From Candidatus Woesearchaeota archaeon (GTDB lineage: Archaea; Nanobdellota; Nanobdellia; Woesearchaeales; UBA10216), in the NCBI GenBank assembly GCA_016188145.1, contig JACPIJ010000014.1:1-34243 (forward strand): a stretch of 34,243 nt of DNA, given 5' to 3'. The position numbers and the translations under genes were made by a program. The notes beneath the pieces are model-generated. The model searched no databases and was not told the DNA's origin. It was given only the letters and a program-made list of their open reading frames with translations. Below are positions 27,779 through 34,243 of the stretch, in pieces. Within the stretch, counting starts at the first letter, position 1; each line of letters begins with the position of its first letter.

Positions 27779-28933
27779 ATGGGGATTGAGCTTAGGCTGA
27801 CTGTTTTAAAGGAGGATATGAAGTCGCTTTATGCTGACGAGGGCAGGGCACCCCTTTTTGCTGCCTTGAAGGACAGCTCCAGCCTTGGTTACTCTCAAAA
27901 CCTTCTTGTGAATCCTGTAGTTCTTGCAATTAACGCCGTGGGAAGTCTTTTAGATGAATATGTTAGTCCACAAATCGGCCCGGATAAATTCAAGGAAGTG
28001 CGTGATTTTCTGGACGGCTCACTTAGGATAAGGAAAGACTTGCAGGATGCGGCTGTTAAAAGCGTTTCAAGTAAATCAAAGATTGAAGGCTTGGTTAACA
28101 GCCACTTTTCAGAGCTGCAGGCTATTCCGGGGTATTTCGCATTATTGAGCAATGTTGACATAAGTAATGCGGATGAGCCTCGCAGAGGCTTGTTCGGGAT
28201 TGGCTTGCGCGGGCTTGCCTCGATGGTCATAGAGGCTAATGAAATGTATGGCCCTGAGACAAGAACGCAGTTCCTGCAGTATGTCAGGCGGGGAATGCTG
28301 AATATGGACTTCAGGAATGGCATGCGTATTGTGCTAAAAAGCGCTGGAAGGAAGGTTTTCGGCAAAGACGTGGTGGGGCTGTTTACAGAGCAAAAAGAAG
28401 CAGTCAGGCAGGCGTTGCTTTACAGGAGGGAAGGCGAAGATGGGGAAGGCACTTGCGCCACAGACCTTCTTGTTCAGCCGGCATTTGAAGCCCACAGCCT
28501 AGAAACACCAAAGATAAGCACTTACCTATCAGAAAGTGGTTTGCAAGAGCATGTAGTGTTAGCAACTGACGATGTTGCTTCCAGCTGGTGCAGGCTTGTA
28601 AATGCCCTCGATGGCAGCAGCGGGAAAAGCAGTAACTTGACGGCAAGGCAGTTTAAAATGTTAGCAAGCCATCATGCAGGACTGCTTTCAAGGCTTACTG
28701 GCTTTTACAGGCGCCTTGCTGAAATTGACATTTCAGGCTTACCTGGAAATGATGCTGACCTTTTCAGGCAAGGCATGGATAGTCTTTTAAGGGTAATAGT
28801 CAGGGCGAAAGCCATGTATCATCCAGATACAAGCGCTGGAGTCTTGCAGCACGTAAAGGCTAGTGAGTTGGAGCAGCCTTATGACCTTGGGATGCTTGCG
28901 GCCGCGAAATCCATAGTTCCAAAAACTCTATAA
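27779..28933 (+). CDS. Hypothetical protein
   Basis: ORF with leaderless-type ATG at 27779 behind TATA (GGTTTATAAATGG). Confidence 0.75.
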   Translation: MGIELRLTVLKEDMKSLYADEGRAPLFAALKDSSSLGYSQNLLVNPVVLAINAVGSLLDEYVSPQIGPDKFKEVRDFLDGSLRIRKDLQDAAVKSVSSKSKIEGLVNSHFSELQAIPGYFALLSNVDISNADEPRRGLFGIGLRGLASMVIEANEMYGPETRTQFLQYVRRGMLNMDFRNGMRIVLKSAGRKVFGKDVVGLFTEQKEAVRQALLYRREGEDGEGTCATDLLVQPAFEAHSLETPKISTYLSESGLQEHVVLATDDVASSWCRLVNALDGSSGKSSNLTARQFKMLASHHAGLLSRLTGFYRRLAEIDISGLPGNDADLFRQGMDSLLRVIVRAKAMYHPDTSAGVLQHVKASELEQPYDLGMLAAAKSIVPKTL

Positions 28934-28957
28934 ACCCATCACATTACTTCTGCGGTC

Positions 28958-29683
28958 ATGGCTAAGAAGTTCCGCGAGCGCTTCAAGACATTGAACGATG
29001 TATTCGACCAGTTTACAATCCGCAACCTGTTCGTGCTGAGCAGGAAGGACCATTTTGTCGAGGACACTCTGGGCCCTCTTTCGATAGGCAAGGAAGCTAA
29101 TGTTTTCACTGCCGCTTCCAAAGATGGCGGCAGGGTCGTCATAAAAATTTACCGTTTGGAAACAGCTGATTTCAACAGGATGTATGACTACATTGGCGCT
29201 GACCCGCGCTACACCAGCCTGCAGAAGAAGCAGCGCGAGGTCATTTTTGCGTGGTGCCAGCGCGAGTACAGGAACCTCATGGCCTGCAGGGAAGCCGGAG
29301 TTCGTGCTCCTCTTCCGCTGGCTTTCCTGAAAAACATCCTTGTTATGACGCAGGTTGGTGAAGATTCTCCGGCGCAGAAGATAAAGGATGACGTCCCAAA
29401 GCAGCCGCAGAAGTTCTTTGCAGAAACAGTTGAGCAGATGAAGAAACTCTTCCATTACGGCTATGTGCATTCTGACCTGTCAAAGTTCAACATCCTCAAT
29501 CTTGGCCAGCATCCTGTATTAATCGATTTCTCGCAGATGATTCCAACGAACGGTCCAAACGCTTACGAGTACCTGAAGCGCGACGTTGAGAACGTTTCTG
29601 ACTTCTTCAGGAGGCTCGGCGTGAAGATTGACAACGAGAAGATTTTCAAGGAAGTTGTTGCTGTTGGGACGAAGAAGGTTTAG
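28958..29683 (+). CDS. RIO-type serine/threonine kinase (RIO1-like)
   Basis: GPLSIGKEANVFTAASKDGGRVVIKIYRLETADFNRMYDYIGADPR...GYVHSDLSKFNILNLGQHPVLIDFSQ. Confidence 0.94.
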   Translation: MAKKFRERFKTLNDVFDQFTIRNLFVLSRKDHFVEDTLGPLSIGKEANVFTAASKDGGRVVIKIYRLETADFNRMYDYIGADPRYTSLQKKQREVIFAWCQREYRNLMACREAGVRAPLPLAFLKNILVMTQVGEDSPAQKIKDDVPKQPQKFFAETVEQMKKLFHYGYVHSDLSKFNILNLGQHPVLIDFSQMIPTNGPNAYEYLKRDVENVSDFFRRLGVKIDNEKIFKEVVAVGTKKV

Positions 29684-30090
29684 GTTTCGTAGAACTCAAC
29701 TACTGATTTTGCTTTTTTCCTGATTTCCTCGTCAAACGTGACAAGTTTTGACTGGCTCTGCTTGGCTGCATTTACTATAACAGCATCTGCCCCTCTAAGG
29801 CTCGTTGAAATGGCAAGGTCGCTTGCCAGAGAGGCGTCAAGATTGCTTATTGGAATGATACTTAGAAGTCCTTTTTCACTTAGGACATTCACATCGTTTT
29901 TAACCCGCTTTGCTGTTGCTTCATCAGTTTGCCTTCTCACGGCGCCGCAGAGCTCTGCCAGGGACAGCACCGACAACAATCCCCGAATTTCACCATTCAC
30001 TATACTGCCTATTACCGACTTCGCTTTCTGGTGGTGCGTGTCTGATATGAAAAAAGAGACCAGGCAGGAGGTATCCAAAAACAGGTTCAT
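29680..30090 (-). CDS. vapC: VapC-like PIN-domain toxin
   Basis: MNLFLDTSCLVSFFISDTHHQKAKSVI...SLRGADAVIVNAAKQSQSKLVTFDEEIRKK. Confidence 0.85.
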   Translation of the reverse strand: MNLFLDTSCLVSFFISDTHHQKAKSVIGSIVNGEIRGLLSVLSLAELCGAVRRQTDEATAKRVKNDVNVLSEKGLLSIIPISNLDASLASDLAISTSLRGADAVIVNAAKQSQSKLVTFDEEIRKKAKSVVEFYET

Positions 30091-30095
30091 CTGTA

Positions 30096-30347
30096 TCAGT
30101 ACCTTCTCTCTCGTCTGACTGCCTCAACAGAAGTGAGGCCTTTAGGCCATTTTGCAGAAACTATTGTTGCGGTTTCATCTAACAGCTTCATAAGCTTGTC
30201 TGCGTCAAATCGCTTTATGAGTATTCCTTCCTTGGTCACCTGCTCCTCCACCATAACCCCTTCCTTCAGCCCGAACTCTTCCCTTAGCTTCTTCTTGAGC
30301 ACAATCTGCCCCTTGGGCCCGATTTTACTTACCGCTGTCAGAGTCAT
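30096..30347 (-). CDS. vapB: AbrB-type antitoxin (VapB)
   Basis: AVSKIGPKGQIVLKKKLREEFGLKEGVMVEEQ. Confidence 0.87.
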   Translation of the reverse strand: MTLTAVSKIGPKGQIVLKKKLREEFGLKEGVMVEEQVTKEGILIKRFDADKLMKLLDETATIVSAKWPKGLTSVEAVRRERRY

Positions 30348-30449
30348 ACCATAAACTCAGTCATACTTATATTTAAGTCTTACTATTTTTAAAGCTGGAA
30401 AAGCTATTCAAGCGAAACTTATTTATAGAAGTAAGCCTAAGCTTACTGT

Positions 30450-30701
30450 ATGAAGAGTAGCATTCGTGTCGTAGCAGTAAGCTCAAAAGGTCAGATAGTG
30501 ATACCTGAAGAGTTTAGGGAAGAGCTTAACCTAAAAAAAGGATCTAGTCTAGTCATGATTAGGGAAGGCAGAACCCTCTTCTTAAAGAGGGAAGATGATG
30601 TCAGGGATGAGTTTGCCGACTTGTTAAAGATTTCTGAGAAATCACTTGAGGATATCTGGGGCAGCGAGAAAGAGGATGTCTGGAACAAGTATCTGGAGTG
30701 A
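30450..30701 (+). CDS. AbrB/MazE-type antitoxin
   Basis: VVAVSSKGQIVIPEEFREELNLKKGSSLVMIREGRTLFLKR. Confidence 0.87.
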   Translation: MKSSIRVVAVSSKGQIVIPEEFREELNLKKGSSLVMIREGRTLFLKREDDVRDEFADLLKISEKSLEDIWGSEKEDVWNKYLE

Positions 30702-31042
30702 AAATGGTTAAGCAGCGTGAGCTTGTCCTGATACCTTACCCTTTCAGCGAGCTTAACTTTTCAAAAGTCAGGCCTGCTGTCGTAGTTTCAAATGACAGCT
30801 ATAACAGGGAGTTCGAGGATTTGATAGTTGTTCCGGTAACCACAAACCTGAGTTTGAGAAGGCACGTTGTGAGATTGTCTGACAGCGAACTGGAGCAGGG
30901 GCATTTGATTGCTGAGAGCGTGATAAAAGTTGACAGGATACTAAGCGTTAGCCAAAAGCTGGTAAGAAAGTCAATCGGTTCTGTAAAGAAGGACGTTCTT
31001 GTAAAGATAAGAAGCATACTGGCCGAACTTCTCGGTGACTAA
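30698..31042 (+). CDS. MazF/PemK-family endoribonuclease toxin
   Basis: RELVLIPYPFSELNFSKVRPAVVVSNDSYNREFEDLIVVPVTTNL; 4-nt overlap with antitoxin gene. Confidence 0.87.
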   Translation: MKMVKQRELVLIPYPFSELNFSKVRPAVVVSNDSYNREFEDLIVVPVTTNLSLRRHVVRLSDSELEQGHLIAESVIKVDRILSVSQKLVRKSIGSVKKDVLVKIRSILAELLGD

Positions 31043-31063
31043 AGAAGAAGACCTGATTTCTGC

Positions 31064-31858
31064 AACTTTTCCTGCACAAAAAGCTTATGAGCAGATACCG
31101 ATTACCTATTGTTATGACAGATTCAGATATATGTGCGAGAATAGACAAAATAGTGGCTGACTTAAGATCAAGCAGAACATGGGAACTTGAGAGTACGGTT
31201 GCTGAAGCTACTGTACTGGCAGGAGAAAAGCACGACTTCCAGCCAGCTGGGCAGCTTCTTTTAGCGTTCGCCTTGGCTAATTCGGTTAGCTATAGCAAGG
31301 ATTTGAATCACGAAATGGCTAATGCTCGCCAGAAGGAAATACGGCGGATAATAGATCGGGAACTTTATTGCTTGCGTCCGGTCCGTGAGGGCGCGAGTAG
31401 AACTACAAGGCTTATAGGGGCGCACATGATTGTACTTGACACAATTACCTCTTTGTATAAACAGTCTACAGTAGTTCTCGCTTCAAGCGCTTTAAGGTAT
31501 TATGGGTTTCGTGCAGATTTTTCCAGGTTTGATTATCTGATTGCTGAAGTTGCTGCACTGGAGACTCATAGATCCGGAGGGAATATCTTCGCATTAGAAG
31601 ACCTCGAAAACAGAAAAATCGCGTTAAAAAGTGAATTAACTGAAGCTATTGATTCATTGATCTACCTAAATAAGAACAAATGGCTGGCACACGGCGCAAA
31701 TTGGATATTTAGCATTCAAAAACAAGAATTAGACAAAAATGGCGCCGTTTTAAAAGTGCCTGTTCCAAAATTGGACTACATTGGGCTATCCGGAACTTCT
31801 TAAACAACAAAATATGAGCCTGGAACACGTAGTAACTTTTCCTGCACAAAAAGCTTAT
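31064..31858. repeat. Pair of perfect 25-bp direct repeats flanking ORF 31114-31803
   Basis: AACTTTTCCTGCACAAAAAGCTTAT at 31064-31088 and 31834-31858. Confidence 0.95.
31114..31803 (+). CDS. Hypothetical protein
   Basis: ORF, likely ATG at 31114 (MTDSDICARIDK...) about 26-30 nt after TATA-like AAAAAGCTTATGAG. Confidence 0.65.
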   Translation: MTDSDICARIDKIVADLRSSRTWELESTVAEATVLAGEKHDFQPAGQLLLAFALANSVSYSKDLNHEMANARQKEIRRIIDRELYCLRPVREGASRTTRLIGAHMIVLDTITSLYKQSTVVLASSALRYYGFRADFSRFDYLIAEVAALETHRSGGNIFALEDLENRKIALKSELTEAIDSLIYLNKNKWLAHGANWIFSIQKQELDKNGAVLKVPVPKLDYIGLSGTS

Positions 31859-32072
31859 TAAGAAGCAATGATTTCCCCTCATCCATGAAGAGTTCAGCAG
31901 GCAGCGGAATTGCAAATTCGTGTGATTCTAGCCATGCTGCTGCTTTTTCATTCGGTTTTAGCTTCTTTGCGTTTTGCTAAGTGCCAACATATAAGGCACG
32001 AGGCATTTAATTCAAAAAAATATCTTGATAATAGTTCAAAGTCAAAGGTAAAAAAAATGAAAACAAGCACAA

Positions 32073-32423
32073 GTGAGGCACGCGCGCAGCAATGCTGTGA
32101 TTGCCTTTTCAGGCTGCAATGAACTGAATGAAACACTGGTAGCGTTAGCGTCAGAGCGTCTTACGCAAAAGCAGAAGGCAATTATTGTGTATATTGAAGC
32201 CCATGCTGAACCGCTTAACGTGACGAGGCTGGCTGCTGCCCTGTCAAAACATTTTGACTGCTCCCTTTCAGCAGTCTGGAATAACCTGCGTTCTCTCAAA
32301 TCAGCCAGGATAATCAGCTACAGCTCCAAGGACAACAAGGGCCTTCCGGTCCAGATTCTTTCTCACGCTCAAGTAATATCTGAAAAAATAAGGGAGGAGG
32401 ATGGAAAATGGAAAAGACTGTAG
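32073..32423 (+). CDS. Winged-HTH regulator
   Basis: LTQKQKAIIVYIEAHAEPLNVTRLAAALSKHFDCSLSAVWNNLRSLKSARIISY; overlaps pheA; start uncertain. Confidence 0.65.
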   Translation: MRHARSNAVIAFSGCNELNETLVALASERLTQKQKAIIVYIEAHAEPLNVTRLAAALSKHFDCSLSAVWNNLRSLKSARIISYSSKDNKGLPVQILSHAQVISEKIREEDGKWKRL

Positions 32424-33310
32424 CAATTTTGGGGCCTATGCTGACCTACACCCATGCGGCAGCAATGGAGCACTATGATGAAAGTGCCCGGATAATTCCC
32501 TTAGGAAGCATTGATGCTGTCATCGCCGCTGTAGAAAAGGAGGATGTTGATGAAGGCGTGGTTCCTGAAGAGAACAGAGTCAAGCACGAGATTGAGGAAA
32601 CGTACGCGGGGCTTTATAAGCGTGCCGTGACAGTTGTAGGAAAGGTTGTACTGCCCATAAAAAACTGCATTGGAGTCAGCAACAGCAGCGCCAATCTTGA
32701 GAGAATAACAGAAATCTGGACAAAGGCGGATGCTTACGCGCAGTGCGGCGATTGGCTTGGAAAGCACACGCCAAATGCTCGCTTGGTACCTTGGAACAGC
32801 ACAGCAAGCGCCATTGAGGGGTTAAGCGCTAAAAAACTACCTCACGTTGCAGCCATTGGCCCACAGGTTGCTATTGAACATTATGGGCTGCATCTTGCTG
32901 CCCAAGGCATTGATGACGTGAACGACAATGCAACCTTGTTCTCCGTAATAGGAAGGGGAAGGGAAATAGGGATGCCGCAGGCAAACGAAGAATATGAAAC
33001 TTGGCTCCTGATGCGGCCAGCGGGGGATGCCCCTGGAGAGCTCTACCGCCTGCTTAGGCCGATTTCTGAGCATGGGGTGGACATGACTAAGATATGCTCG
33101 CTCCCACAGGATCGCCTGATGAGGGCAGGCAAGCCGCTGCTGGACTTGCCTGGGGGATATCTCTTCGAAGTCAGGGTAAAGGGGCACATTTTGGACAGTA
33201 AGGTAGGTGCCATGCTTGGGGACTTGCGGAAGGCATGCGAAACTGAAAAAACAGAACTTGTGGTGGCAGGAAGCTACAAAATGGTTAGACTGGCGGACTA
33301 TAGAACATAG
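32408..33310 (+). CDS. pheA: Prephenate dehydratase-like protein
   Basis: VAILGPMLTYTHAAAMEHY...DEGVVPEENRVKHEIEETYAGLY...AAIGPQVAIEHYGL...NDNATLFSVIGRG. Confidence 0.85.
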   Translation: MEKTVAILGPMLTYTHAAAMEHYDESARIIPLGSIDAVIAAVEKEDVDEGVVPEENRVKHEIEETYAGLYKRAVTVVGKVVLPIKNCIGVSNSSANLERITEIWTKADAYAQCGDWLGKHTPNARLVPWNSTASAIEGLSAKKLPHVAAIGPQVAIEHYGLHLAAQGIDDVNDNATLFSVIGRGREIGMPQANEEYETWLLMRPAGDAPGELYRLLRPISEHGVDMTKICSLPQDRLMRAGKPLLDLPGGYLFEVRVKGHILDSKVGAMLGDLRKACETEKTELVVAGSYKMVRLADYRT

Positions 33311-33377
33311 GAGATGTGCAAGAAAGGGAAATCCGCATTCCGCGAGCGGGCCTGATGAAACGCTTGCAGTCTAGTGT

Positions 33378-33953
33378 CTATTCTAACCTGTACATCTGGC
33401 TGCGCATTCCTATATACAGCTTGATTACGCTCTCATCAATAGGTTGAAAAACCATATCCAGCAAACGGGATGATAGAACTAATCCTTTCTCTGCTGCCTC
33501 AGCCATTAGTTTTTTTCTGTAATCATGGTCCGTTACTCCAGAAAATAAAAAATAGGACTCCATACGCATCATACGACTATAGCCTATTGCCCACCGATCT
33601 ATGCCACCTACACGCCACATTATCCTTTCCTTTATTAGCGGGACATCTTCAGTTTCGTATCTTGGGGGAATCCAACTAACGAGTTTTCTTCTTTGCGTGA
33701 TGCCATGGTCCATAACAGCACGCCTTTCCAACTGAGGAATTCCACGTATAATGCCTAAGTTATAGAGGGATAATTCTATTTGTGCTCTCCCAGCATATTT
33801 CATTTTTCCTTCATCTGTGTCAACAACAACTTGACTCGAGAAGGCCCAGTATTTGTGAAATTCTGTTCTTGCTTCCAAATCTTCTATTCTAATTACTTGC
33901 CGAGCTTGTCCTGAGTCTTCTTTTATTATTTGTGAGCCTGTCACACAAATCAC
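33378..33953 (-). CDS. Hypothetical protein
   Basis: 191 aa minus-strand ORF. Confidence 0.65.
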   Translation of the reverse strand: MICVTGSQIIKEDSGQARQVIRIEDLEARTEFHKYWAFSSQVVVDTDEGKMKYAGRAQIELSLYNLGIIRGIPQLERRAVMDHGITQRRKLVSWIPPRYETEDVPLIKERIMWRVGGIDRWAIGYSRMMRMESYFLFSGVTDHDYRKKLMAEAAEKGLVLSSRLLDMVFQPIDESVIKLYIGMRSQMYRLE

Positions 33954-34049
33954 CCCATTCCATCTGGACAGGTAATGGCGTTTTGCTAATAAACTTTTTC
34001 TGCAAAAGACTCAGTATACAGAACCAGCGCTAGTAAATCATAAAAAAAG

Positions 34050-34169
34050 AAAAAGGTCCCCAAGCTTGCGCTTGAGGACGCTGTCCTTTTTTTGCCTTCA
34101 TTGTTGGTTGTTGGGGGTGGTAAATGAAGGCAAAGAAAGCTCACCTAGTCGGTGAATGTGATTTCTTTG
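34050..34169. repeat. Cluster of overlapping hairpins
   Basis: AAAAAGG/CCTTTTT (34050-34091), TTTGCCTTCATT/AATGAAGGCAAA (34091-34134), CAAAGAAA/TTTCTTTG (34131-34169) enclosing TCACC-TAGTC-GGTGA. Confidence 0.9.
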
Positions 34170-34210
34170 CGCTCCTTATCGTTTTCCGATTGACCGCTTT
34201 CGCAAAGGGG

Positions 34211-34243
34211 TCATACTATCTCGATGCCGAGCTCGTCGTCAAC
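34211..34243 (-). CDS. C-terminal fragment of a gene running off the window
   Basis: ...VDDELGIEIV* on minus strand, stop TGA at 34213-34211. Confidence 0.5.
   Translation of the reverse strand, partial: VDDELGIEIV

Noticed and set aside
31910-32299. Small ORFs around 31910-32299
   Set aside because: Overlapping, unsupported frames upstream of the HTH gene; probably non-coding or a decayed remnant.

Overview
The window looks like part of an archaeal, probably DPANN-type, chromosome: leaderless genes behind TATA boxes, ABCE1, Orc1/Cdc6, DnaG, RIO1 kinase, RtcB plus archease, PIN/KH ATPase and four toxin-antitoxin-like pairs. The strongest observation is that rtcB (minus strand) is interrupted just after ...MPDAHEG by a 32-nt segment. 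This segment carries an in-frame stop and forms a canonical bulge-helix-bulge (BHB) archaeal splice motif. Removing it restores ...MPDAHEGYGFPIGGVAAFD... exactly. The gene for the archaeal intron-splicing ligase therefore appears to contain an intron that its own product would be needed to ligate. The same window has a tRNA-Leu(GAG) with a 17-nt BHB intron in the T-loop (59/60). Other signals: (i) short palindromic elements, two of which are inserted in frame in coding sequences (AbiEi-like HTH gene and ABCE1), resembling Rickettsia palindromic elements; (ii) three intergenic clusters of adjacent hairpins, mostly with 12-14 bp perfect arms; (iii) an in-frame amber codon in serS, a deletion plus frameshift in the PIN/KH ATPase and a -1 frameshift in a DipZ-like thioredoxin; (iv) a tRNA-like fragment; (v) a 14-bp tandem iteron array; (vi) an unassigned structured-RNA candidate. 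All calls come from manual reading; no database search was run.
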